A DNA stretch of 64,000 bases from Dehalococcoidia bacterium. GTDB taxonomy: Bacteria > Chloroflexota > Dehalococcoidia > Tepidiformales > Tepidiformaceae. Position 1 is the stretch's first letter. Each line of letters starts with the position of its first letter. Below, piece after piece: positions 26,333 through 32,315 of this stretch. Position numbers and translations under genes: made by a program. The notes under the pieces are model-generated. The model was given only the letters and a program-made list of their open reading frames with translations. It was not told the origin of the DNA and did no database searches. Location of the stretch: assembly GCA_009841435.1 (NCBI GenBank), contig VXLW01000015.1:1-64000 (forward strand), given 5' to 3'.

Positions 26333-26912
26333 TTTGGCGTGCTCGGCGGCGGGCGACCCGGACCCCGGCTCCAGCCAGGAACAGCGCACCTGCCACGAGC
26401 AGACCAATCCCCCAGGCTGGCAACAACGGGGAGTCCTCGCTCAACCAGGCCTCCCGCAGTGCGAATGGGATCCCATTACTGGCGCCCGGCTCAGGAGGCT
26501 GGCCGTCCCCCAGGATCGCCAGGTCGCGCTGAGCGCGCCCTAGCGACATGTCCCGGTCGCAATACCCCGGGGCCTGCCACCCAGAGGGGACGTAGACGAG
26601 ATACTCCACGCCCTCGGTGTACCCGCCCTGGCACGGGCCGGGCCTGTGAGTAAGGTAGATGGTCTCAAGGGCCGGCCCCTTCCATACGGTAGAGACTCTG
26701 AACTCGGTAACCACCGTTGTTCGATATTCGTCTCCGAACTCGCGTTCCCGCACGACGGTACCAACGAAGACGGACTTGGCCTCCTCCAGGAATTCCTCAA
26801 TGGTTGGTGGGGGCCCGGCACACGAACACGCCATAGCTTGCTCCGGTCGCACCGCGGGCGGAAGGCCGACGAGCAGGGCGAGGGCGACGAGGCGCAGGAG
26901 CCAACGGCACAT
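26328..26912 (-). CDS. Secreted TIMP/NTR-like protein with C-terminal membrane anchor
   Basis: A 194-residue protein with a signal peptide (hydrophobic residues 4-20) cleaved before or near the N-terminal CSC cysteine motif (ACSCAGPP). The pattern CSC..VFVGTV...VWKG...C...YLVYV is that of bacterial proteins resembling tissue inhibitors of metalloproteinases (NTR fold). A C-terminal helix (WGIGLLVAGALFLAGAG) followed by Arg residues anchors it to the membrane. Function in bacteria is unknown. I used the ATG giving MCRWLLRLVAL; the longer frame upstream crosses the transposon end. Confidence 0.7.
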   Translation of the reverse strand: MCRWLLRLVALALLVGLPPAVRPEQAMACSCAGPPPTIEEFLEEAKSVFVGTVVREREFGDEYRTTVVTEFRVSTVWKGPALETIYLTHRPGPCQGGYTEGVEYLVYVPSGWQAPGYCDRDMSLGRAQRDLAILGDGQPPEPGASNGIPFALREAWLSEDSPLLPAWGIGLLVAGALFLAGAGVRVARRRARQT

Positions 26913-26931
26913 GGGGGCAGGGTAGCGCTGC

Positions 26932-26939
26932 GAGTCAAG
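26932..26939. repeat. Target site duplication, left copy
   Basis: GAGTCAAG immediately flanks the left terminal inverted repeat, and the identical octamer follows the right end at 29568-29575. Eight-base duplications are characteristic of the IS1595 family. The identity of both copies indicates a recent or at least intact insertion. Confidence 0.95.
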
Positions 26940-26962
26940 GGGGATTATAAAGGTAACTTGAC
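26940..26962 (+). repeat. Left terminal inverted repeat of the transposon
   Basis: A 23-bp end starting GGGGATTATAAAGG and ending in TTGAC; it is identical, in reverse complement, to 29545-29567. The TTGAC at its inner edge serves as the -35 hexamer of the passenger promoter (TTGACG, 26958-26963). Confidence 0.95.
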
Positions 26963-26987
26963 GGCGAGGGCAACGCGGGCCTACGCT
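26958..26987 (+). promoter_or_regulatory. Inward promoter of the methyltransferase-HNH gene
   Basis: TTGACG (26958-26963), 18-nt spacer, TACGCT (26982-26987), then 7 nt to the ATG at 26995. The -35 is the inner edge of the terminal repeat. With transcription starting about 7 nt after the -10, the mRNA would begin at the start codon, and there is no Shine-Dalgarno sequence. Assigned by pattern only. Confidence 0.5.
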
Positions 26988-26994
26988 CTCCCGC

Positions 26995-28200
26995 ATGCCG
27001 GAGCCGAACTTCGCGAGCCAGACGATCTGGACGGGTGACAACCTCCCGATCCTCCGGGGCCTCAACTCCGAGACGGTAGACCTCATCTACCTCGATCCCC
27101 CCTTCAACTCCAAGACTGACTACGCCGCGCCCATCGGCTCGCGCGCTGCGGGCGCAGCCTTCAAAGACACTTGGACGCTGCAAGACGTGGATGTCGCCTG
27201 GCTCGACCTCATCGAGGCGAAGCACCCGGCGCTCTGGCGCGTCGTGCAAGCCGCCATGACGCCGAGCGACAAGAGCTATCTCGTCTACATGGCGGCGCGG
27301 CTGCTGGAGATGCGGCGCATCCTCAAGCCGACCGGCTCGATCTTCCTCCACTGCGACCCGACGATGAGCCACTACCTCAAGCTCGTCATGGACGCGATTT
27401 ATGTCCGGGGGGGGGGCGCCTTCCGCAACGAGATCATCTGGTCTTACCGCCGCTGGCCATCGAAGCACTCGGACTTTCAACGGATGCACGATGTCATACT
27501 CCGCTACTCGCGCGGACCCGATGTCGTCTGGCACCAGCTCTTCGAGCCCGCCTCGGAGTCCTTCACGCGCCGATTCAAAGGCAAGGCCAATCGCCTCGAG
27601 CCAGGCGCGACCACAAAGCGCGCCGCAGAGCACGACACCCCCGGGCTTCCGATGCGCGACGTGTGGGACATCTCCATTCTCGCGGGCGCGTCCAAGGAGC
27701 GCGTCGGCTATCCGACGCAGAAACCTCGCGCGCTGTTGGAGCGGATCATCAAGGCGTCGAGCAATCCCGGCGAGGTCGTGTTGGATCCGTTCGCGGGCTG
27801 CGCGACCGCGTGCGTCGCCGCCGAGCTACTGGAGCGCCAGTGGGTAGGCATCGACATCTCGCCCAAGGCCGCGGACCTCGTGCGCGACCGGATGCAGCGC
27901 GAGGTCGGCATGTTCTACCGGGGCGCGACGCGCTCCGACGTGCCGCGCCGGACGGACATCGGGCGCGTGCCGGCCTACGGCTCGCGGGAGAACCGCGAGG
28001 CGCTCTACGGCCAGCAGGGGGGCCTCTGCAACGGGTGCCGCGAGCACTTCCGGCCTCAGCACCTGGAGGTCGACCACATCATCGCGCGGGCGCACGGCGG
28101 CACCGACCACATCGAGAATCTCCAGCTCTTGTGCGGGCACTGCAACCGCGTCAAGGGCGACCGGGGCCAGGAGTATCTGATCGCGAAGCTGGCGGCGTAG
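26995..28200 (+). CDS. DNA methyltransferase fused to HNH endonuclease
   Basis: A 401-residue fusion. Residues 1-310 form a beta-class DNA amino-methyltransferase: catalytic motif IV DPPF at 34-37 comes first and the AdoMet-binding DPFAGCATA motif comes late. DPPF points to N6-adenine methylation (inference). The last 75 residues are an HNH nuclease with zinc cysteines CNGC and CGHC around VDHIIARAHGGTDHIEN. So one polypeptide could both modify and cut DNA. A run of ten G (27407-27416) lies at codons 138-141; a slip of one base would truncate the protein. It is the passenger gene of the surrounding transposon, and the two small ORFs follow it closely. Confidence 0.9.
   Translation: MPEPNFASQTIWTGDNLPILRGLNSETVDLIYLDPPFNSKTDYAAPIGSRAAGAAFKDTWTLQDVDVAWLDLIEAKHPALWRVVQAAMTPSDKSYLVYMAARLLEMRRILKPTGSIFLHCDPTMSHYLKLVMDAIYVRGGGAFRNEIIWSYRRWPSKHSDFQRMHDVILRYSRGPDVVWHQLFEPASESFTRRFKGKANRLEPGATTKRAAEHDTPGLPMRDVWDISILAGASKERVGYPTQKPRALLERIIKASSNPGEVVLDPFAGCATACVAAELLERQWVGIDISPKAADLVRDRMQREVGMFYRGATRSDVPRRTDIGRVPAYGSRENREALYGQQGGLCNGCREHFRPQHLEVDHIIARAHGGTDHIENLQLLCGHCNRVKGDRGQEYLIAKLAA
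27407..27416 (+). repeat. G10 homopolymer inside the methyltransferase gene
   Basis: Ten consecutive G bases, read in frame as the end of Arg followed by Gly-Gly-Gly. It is the longest single-base run I noticed in the window. Such tracts in methyltransferase genes of other bacteria switch expression by slippage. In DNA this rich in G a chance origin is not excluded. Confidence 0.85.
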
Positions 28201-28208
28201 GGGGAAGC

Positions 28209-28454
28209 GTGACGAGCGACCGGCTCAGGAGTGACGACGCCCCGGGACTGCTGATGGTGATCGCGTTCTGTCTCACTCGCCGTCCGCGCGAGGAGTGGGA
28301 GCGTGTGCTGTCGAACATCGACACGGTGTCTGAGCTGCTAGCTTCGCAGTCTCGTCAAGAACGAGTGCTACGAACGATGCCGGAATGGTCAGCGTTCTTC
28401 CGTCGGCAGTGCGAGCTACTAGCGGAGATGGAGGTTCCCGATGAGCAACCATGA
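28209..28454 (+). CDS. Small transposon passenger ORF (81 residues)
   Basis: An 81-residue ORF beginning with GTG 8 bases after the methyltransferase-HNH stop, preceded by GGGGAAG. It is helical and Arg/Glu-rich (RRPREEWERVL, SRQERVLRTMPEW) with a hydrophobic LLMVIAFCL near residue 14. No family recognised. Close spacing suggests co-transcription with the methyltransferase fusion; it could be a specificity, immunity or regulatory partner, but nothing in the sequence proves this. Confidence 0.5.
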   Translation: MTSDRLRSDDAPGLLMVIAFCLTRRPREEWERVLSNIDTVSELLASQSRQERVLRTMPEWSAFFRRQCELLAEMEVPDEQP

Positions 28455-28623
28455 GCGGATCGTACCCGAGACGCGCAACCCCTACTACGGCGAGGCGACG
28501 GTCGAGGATGTCGCGCGCGCGGTGCTGCGCCCGCTACGACCGCGAGCCGTTCGGGAGCCCGTTGTCGGCGGTGAGGTCGGTGTAGAGAAGCCGACGCCCG
28601 ACGAGAGCGGCGACCACGTGTGA
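28441..28623 (+). CDS. Small transposon passenger ORF (60 residues)
   Basis: A 60-residue ORF whose ATG lies inside the end of the preceding 81-residue ORF (14-base overlap). The first half (RIVPETRNPYYGEATVEDVARAVLRP) looks like a genuine small soluble protein. The second half lies opposite the last 90 bases of the transposase gene, so its sequence is constrained by that gene. No family recognised; the reading frame may really end in a shared region. Confidence 0.4.
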   Translation: MSNHERIVPETRNPYYGEATVEDVARAVLRPLRPRAVREPVVGGEVGVEKPTPDESGDHV

Positions 28624-29514
28624 CATCTGCGCGAGGGTGTCCGCCTCGCGCAGATTGTGCTTCCCCGCGAACTGGCGCACGTAGCGGTCGAGATGCTTCG
28701 GGCTCATCTTGTGGTAGGTGCCCGCGTAAGCGCGCTTGAGCATCGACCAGAAGCTCTCGATGCCGTTCGTGTGCGCTTGCTCGACAACGTAGGTGCCGAC
28801 CGAGTGCTGCACCGCCGCGTGGCGGTACTCGCCGTCGAGGCGGGTGTAGGCGGCGTGGCCGTCGGAGTAGACCTGGGCGCCGCTCTCGGTGTGGCGGCGG
28901 ACGAAGCCGCGCAGCGTCGGGCCGTCGGTCGCGGCGATGGCGCGAGCGCGGACCTCGCCGGTCTCGCGGTCCTTGATGCCGACGACGGGGGCCTTGGCCG
29001 GAGTGTCGCCGCGCTCGCGGATGCGGTCGCGGTGCGAGGCGTGCTTGTTCTTCTCCAGCCCGCCGATGTACGTCTCATCGACCTCGACGGGACCGGCGAG
29101 CTGGCCGTCCGCCGGACCGGCCCACGCCTCGCGGATGCGGTGGAGCATGAACCACGCGGTCGGCTGCGAGACCTTGATGTCGCGCCGGAGCTTCATGCTC
29201 GACACGCCCTTGAGGCTCGTCATTTCGAGGTAGATCGCGATCGCCCACTTGCGCATCGGCACCTTGGAGTGCGAGAGCGCCGTGCCCGTCCGCACCGAGA
29301 AGTAGGAGCGGCAGTCGGTGCACCAGTAGGGCATCGGCTTCGCGTTCGGCACATCGCGGGTGGCGAGCGAGCCGCAGTGCCCGCAAGCGCGATCGTTCGG
29401 CCACACGAGACCCTCGAACCAGTCGGTCGCGGTGCTCTCGTCGGGGAACATCTCCATCAGCTCGATGAGGCTGATCCCCTCGCGGTAGGCCTTGCCGGGT
29501 GCGTTGTGTGTCAT
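28534..29514 (-). CDS. IS1595 family (ISXO2-like) transposase
   Basis: A 326-residue transposase. The N-terminal zinc ribbon has CGHC at residues 44-47 and CTDC at 65-68. The ISXO2-like DDE domain has Asp146 in VEVDETYIGG, Asp218 in VYSDGH and Glu253 in NGIESFW. All catalytic residues are present, so it appears active. It catalyses cut-and-paste or replicative movement of the surrounding element. The start codon is 6 nt after a TACACT -10 hexamer and there is no Shine-Dalgarno sequence. Its 3' end overlaps the 60-residue ORF on the other strand. Confidence 0.95.
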   Translation of the reverse strand: MTHNAPGKAYREGISLIELMEMFPDESTATDWFEGLVWPNDRACGHCGSLATRDVPNAKPMPYWCTDCRSYFSVRTGTALSHSKVPMRKWAIAIYLEMTSLKGVSSMKLRRDIKVSQPTAWFMLHRIREAWAGPADGQLAGPVEVDETYIGGLEKNKHASHRDRIRERGDTPAKAPVVGIKDRETGEVRARAIAATDGPTLRGFVRRHTESGAQVYSDGHAAYTRLDGEYRHAAVQHSVGTYVVEQAHTNGIESFWSMLKRAYAGTYHKMSPKHLDRYVRQFAGKHNLREADTLAQMSHVVAALVGRRLLYTDLTADNGLPNGSRS

Positions 29515-29520
29515 GGTCAG

Positions 29521-29549
29521 AGTGTAGGGGATGGGGCCCGCTGTGTCAA
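29521..29549 (-). promoter_or_regulatory. Inward promoter of the transposase gene
   Basis: Read on the minus strand: TTGACA (29544-29549), exactly 17 nt, TACACT (29521-29526), 6 nt, ATG. The consensus -35 is made by the last five bases of the terminal repeat plus one more. The layout mirrors the left-end promoter and predicts a leaderless transposase mRNA, a way to keep expression low and independent of the insertion site (inference). Confidence 0.6.
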
Positions 29550-29567
29550 GTTACCTTTATAATCCCC
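29545..29567 (-). repeat. Right terminal inverted repeat of the transposon
   Basis: A 23-bp sequence identical to the left end when read on the minus strand (GGGGATTATAAAGG...TTGAC). No mismatch between the two ends. Confidence 0.95.
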
Positions 29568-29575
29568 GAGTCAAG
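29568..29575. repeat. Target site duplication, right copy
   Basis: GAGTCAAG, identical to 26932-26939. Removing the element and one copy restores a compact divergent intergenic region between the TIMP-like gene and the gene at 29609. Confidence 0.95.
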
Positions 29576-29608
29576 GGCTCCGCTTCCCTGCATATACTGG
29601 CGCCCGCC

Positions 29609-30091
29609 ATGACGAGCCCCGAGCAGCACCGCAAGACCATCTACCTGGCGAGCCCGTACGGGTTCTCGGAGCAGCAGCGGACGCTGCTGCTGCCGCAGCT
29701 CGTGGCGGCGCTGGAAGGGCTGGGGCTGGAGGTGTGGGAGCCGTTCGCCCGAAACAACCAGATCGACCGTACCCAGCCGGATTGGGCGTGGCGCATCGGG
29801 CAGGCGGACTTTGAGGACGTGCGGGAGGCGGACGCCATCTTCGCGGTGGTGAACGGGGCGCCGCCGGACGAGGGGGTGATGGTGGAGCTGGGGATGGCGA
29901 TCGCGCTGGGGAAGCCGACGTTCCTGTTCCGCGACGACTTCCGTCGCGTGACGGACAGCGAGCACTACCCGCTCAACCTGATGCTGTTCACGGGGCTGCC
30001 GCGCGAGGGCTGGCGCGACTGGTACTACGAGTCGATCGGAGCGCTTGGCGACCCGGAGAAGGCGCTCGCGCGCTGGGCGGACGAGGGGTAA
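29609..30091 (+). CDS. Nucleoside 2-deoxyribosyltransferase family protein
   Basis: A 160-residue protein of the nucleoside 2-deoxyribosyltransferase fold: opening IYLASPYGFSEQQR, then ADAIFAVVNGAPPDEGVMVELGMAIALGKPT, which holds the catalytic Glu of the family in the DxGxxxExG pattern. It would exchange or hydrolyse bases on (deoxy)nucleosides; the exact substrate is unknown. TATACT (29593-29598) lies 10 nt before the ATG. The transposon insertion leaves only 33 bases of native upstream DNA, so its -35 region has been replaced. Confidence 0.8.
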   Translation: MTSPEQHRKTIYLASPYGFSEQQRTLLLPQLVAALEGLGLEVWEPFARNNQIDRTQPDWAWRIGQADFEDVREADAIFAVVNGAPPDEGVMVELGMAIALGKPTFLFRDDFRRVTDSEHYPLNLMLFTGLPREGWRDWYYESIGALGDPEKALARWADEG

Positions 30092-30103
30092 CGGGCCCCC
30101 ACG

Positions 30104-30868
30104 CTACGGTTTCTTCGCTTCGATGAGGTACAGGGCGGCGTGGAAGGACAGATCCTCGCCCGCTTCCAGTCTCTGCTGGAGGGCGAGCAGGTAGCGCAGG
30201 TGGGTCTTCACGGTGAACCCGGACACCTCCCAGGGCGTGGCCTTGAGGTAGTAGACGATTGCGCCCACATCGGTGAACGCGAGCCTGCCTTCCCACTCCT
30301 CGACGTTCTGAATGGTGAGGCCGGCCGCTTCCAGCAGTGGCGCGTACTTGGCCGGTGTAGCGTCTGGCCACTGGGGCGTCGCGTCGAAGGCGGCGAGCAG
30401 GTCCCAGGCCCACATCCCGTGAACCTGCTGAGTGAGGAAGGAGCCGCCGCTTGCCAGAATGCGGGCCACTTCGCGGGCGTTGAAGGCAGCATGCCGGTTC
30501 AGCACGAGGACGAACTCGCCGTCGGCGAAGGGCACGGCCGCCGTGTCGGAGACAGGCGTTCTCACAACCGTCGCGCCAAGGGGTGATAGCCGTTCGGAGG
30601 CGAGTTCGTAGTTGGGCGCGTAGTCCTCGGTGGCGACGACCCTCGGGGGCCAGTGCTCCCGCAACGCAAGGAGCTTCTCGCCGCCGCCGGTATCCAGGTC
30701 CAGGACCGAGGACGACTGTGCCATCAGCTCGGCTGCACGGTCGAGATAGGACCAGGGCTCCTGCTCCACGATCATGCGCCCGTCGAGGTGCGAGAAATCC
30801 CAGCCGGTGAATGGCTGCTGCTCGTCGCGCAGCCAGCCGTCGATCAGCTCGTCTGGCGAGACGGCCAT
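30104..30868 (-). CDS. Class I SAM-dependent methyltransferase
   Basis: A 254-residue methyltransferase with the AdoMet-binding motif VLDLDTGGGEKLL near residue 55 (the usual GxGxG reads DTGGGE) and post-motif acidic residue in VVATEDYAPN. The substrate is unknown. I chose the ATG giving MAVSPDELIDGW; the frame extends 39 bases further upstream without support. It is convergent with the deoxyribosyltransferase gene and lies 16 bases after the GPP34 gene on the same strand. Confidence 0.8.
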   Translation of the reverse strand: MAVSPDELIDGWLRDEQQPFTGWDFSHLDGRMIVEQEPWSYLDRAAELMAQSSSVLDLDTGGGEKLLALREHWPPRVVATEDYAPNYELASERLSPLGATVVRTPVSDTAAVPFADGEFVLVLNRHAAFNAREVARILASGGSFLTQQVHGMWAWDLLAAFDATPQWPDATPAKYAPLLEAAGLTIQNVEEWEGRLAFTDVGAIVYYLKATPWEVSGFTVKTHLRYLLALQQRLEAGEDLSFHAALYLIEAKKP

Positions 30869-30884
30869 GGGGCGCAGCCGCCGC

Positions 30885-31541
30885 TTAGTAGAGCATCCGC
30901 CCTTCAATCTGAGCGGTTGTGATCCAGACCTCGATGTCGCGGATGGCCTGGGCCATGGCCTGGCCGATCAGGTCGAGCTTGCGCACCTGCTCGATGCGCG
31001 GGGTGACCTGCTCCAGCTCCCGCTTGGAGAGGAGCTCGCGGAAGATGCGGCAGGCGTCGACGAGGCAGATGATGACGACATCGCGCGGGTCGGGGATCTC
31101 TTCGCTGAAGAGGATGCCCATGATGCGCAGCTTCACTTCGCGCTCGGCCTTCCCGTCGACCATGGGGTAGCGGCGGGAGCGGAAGACCCAGAGGAAACGA
31201 TCGTCCTGGCGCTCGAGGATGCCGCCGTCGACGAGGCGCGTGAGCGCCTCCTCACGAATCTCGGGGGCGCGCTGGGCCACGTGCTCAACCCAGTAGCGGG
31301 GATCGCGGGTTTCGTCGGAGGCGATTTCGGCGAGGGTGGGGTCGAGGAGGGTGTCGCCGATCGGGGTGGAGTCGACCAGGATGAGGTTCTCGAGGTCGGT
31401 GTCGATTCGGTTCTCCATCGCCAGATCCATGAGCACGGCGCCGGCGATGGCGCGGTCCATCGACCAGTTAGGCACGTGGACGAAGGTGCCGTCCTCGTCG
31501 CGGAGCAAAAGCAGGATGATCTCTTCGGCGAATCTCAGCAT
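30885..31541 (-). CDS. GPP34 / GOLPH3-like protein
   Basis: A 218-residue protein of the GPP34 family (Golgi phosphoprotein 3/Vps74 fold), whose eukaryotic members bind phosphatidylinositol 4-phosphate at Golgi membranes. Family signs are the N-terminal FAEEIILLLLRDEDGTF, GAVLMDLAMENRI and the EIPDPRDVVIICLVDACRIF segment near residue 150. The last segment is nearly identical in pattern to the N-terminal domain of the P450 fusion at 47215-49239, so the two are paralogous modules. A bacterial role, possibly membrane-lipid association, is unknown. Confidence 0.85.
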   Translation of the reverse strand: MLRFAEEIILLLLRDEDGTFVHVPNWSMDRAIAGAVLMDLAMENRIDTDLENLILVDSTPIGDTLLDPTLAEIASDETRDPRYWVEHVAQRAPEIREEALTRLVDGGILERQDDRFLWVFRSRRYPMVDGKAEREVKLRIMGILFSEEIPDPRDVVIICLVDACRIFRELLSKRELEQVTPRIEQVRKLDLIGQAMAQAIRDIEVWITTAQIEGRMLY

Positions 31542-31638
31542 GAGTGTCTAACCCCTCCCTGACGCGCCCATGCTACACGGCCAGCCCGTTGGGTTCGGTA
31601 GCGCGGGATGTAAGCGGCCTGACCGGCGGGGGGCGCGA

Positions 31639-32046
31639 TCAGCCAGTCGCGGGCAGGAGCTCGACCGTGGCATCACAACCAGGAACGCCCGCGAGCGCCG
31701 AGTCGCATGTGAGGACGGGAACATCGAGGGCTTCGGCCAGGGCGAGGTAGAGGCCGTCGTAGATGGTGACGTTGTCGCGGAGCTCGAAGGCGCGAGGCAA
31801 GAGCCATCCGTGGGGATAGCGGCGAATCGGAAGGTTAACCAGGGGGCCGAGGGAGGCGCGTGCCCTCGAGGCTGACATCTGCCGCCGAAGCACCATGCGG
31901 CGCAGGACCTGTGCGACCTCGGCTTCCAGCAAATGAGGGGCACAGACCTCCTCATCTCCTTCGATCCGCATACCCAGGGCGACACCCGCCTGTGCGTCGC
32001 GGTTCAGGAGCATCTCCACGACAACGGAGGCGTCAGCGACGATCAC
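31639..32046 (-). CDS. VapC-type PIN domain toxin
   Basis: A 135-residue PIN-domain ribonuclease, probably the toxin of a type II pair. Acidic metal ligands are visible: Asp5 in MIVADASVVVEML, Glu in LLEAEVAQVL, Asp in TIYDGLYLALAE and Asp in TCDSALAG. It starts with GTG that overlaps the antitoxin stop (GTGA), the usual coupled order antitoxin then toxin. It would cleave tRNA, rRNA or mRNA if active; target unknown. Confidence 0.88.
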   Translation of the reverse strand: MIVADASVVVEMLLNRDAQAGVALGMRIEGDEEVCAPHLLEAEVAQVLRRMVLRRQMSASRARASLGPLVNLPIRRYPHGWLLPRAFELRDNVTIYDGLYLALAEALDVPVLTCDSALAGVPGCDATVELLPATG

Positions 32047-32273
32047 CGCGCGTCGCGTTCCGCCCGGATCATCTCAGCTGGCGTCTCGCTGGGATGGATA
32101 GGTTCCAGCGCCCTTATCCGCGCCATCAATTCTTCGATGTCGGGAGCCTCAAGGGACCGCCTAATCTCCCGCAGCAGATAGTCCGAGAGGGTCATGCCCG
32201 CTTTCGCGGCCCTTATCTTCGCTTCCCGATGCAGTTCATCGGGCACGTTGCGGATCTGGATCATCTTCGACAT
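32043..32273 (-). CDS. FitA/VapB-like ribbon-helix-helix antitoxin
   Basis: A 76-residue antitoxin. The N-terminal IQIRNVPDELHREAKIRAAKAGMTLSDYLL is a ribbon-helix-helix DNA-binding domain of FitA/VapB type; the C-terminal tail (ETPAEMIRAERDAR) would wrap the toxin. I set the start at 32273 (MSKMIQ) because the longer frame (to 32303) runs through the palindromic operator. A TGATAAT-like -10 lies between the operator arms close to the start, so the mRNA may be leaderless. Confidence 0.85.
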   Translation of the reverse strand: MSKMIQIRNVPDELHREAKIRAAKAGMTLSDYLLREIRRSLEAPDIEELMARIRALEPIHPSETPAEMIRAERDAR

Positions 32274-32303
32274 GTGCAGCACATTATCACATGTGCTGCA
32301 CAT
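32272..32303. promoter_or_regulatory. Double palindromic operator of the toxin-antitoxin pair
   Basis: ATGTGCAGCACAT (32272-32284) and ATGTGCTGCACAT (32291-32303) are perfect reverse complements separated by 6 bases. Each arm is also a palindrome (ATGTGC-N-GCACAT). Centres are 19 bp apart, near two helical turns, fitting a tetrameric antitoxin bound to both sites. The arms overlap the antitoxin start and surround the likely -10 (GATAAT on the minus strand), so binding would block transcription. Confidence 0.75.
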
Positions 32304-32315
32304 GCAGGGTGGGGC

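Larger units (their letters stand above)
26940..29567. mobile_element. IS1595-family transposon with methyltransferase-HNH passenger
   Basis: A 2628-bp element bounded by perfect 23-bp inverted repeats starting GGGGATTATAAAGG and flanked by the 8-bp direct repeat GAGTCAAG. It contains a DDE transposase with zinc ribbon on the minus strand. On the plus strand it carries a DNA methyltransferase-HNH nuclease fusion, an 81-residue ORF and a 60-residue ORF. The inverted ends, duplication size and transposase all match IS1595 (ISXO2-like). The element lies between two divergent chromosomal genes and is inserted 33 bases before the start of the gene at 29609. All parts look intact, so it may be mobile. 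Confidence 0.93.

Noticed and set aside
26940-29567. Two separate insertion sequences or a CRISPR-like array
   Set aside because: Only one pair of ends and one target duplication exist, and there are no spaced direct repeats.
32274-32303. Longer antitoxin start adding MCSTCDNVLH
   Set aside because: Those codons are exactly the operator palindromes, and RHH homology begins at MSKMIQ.
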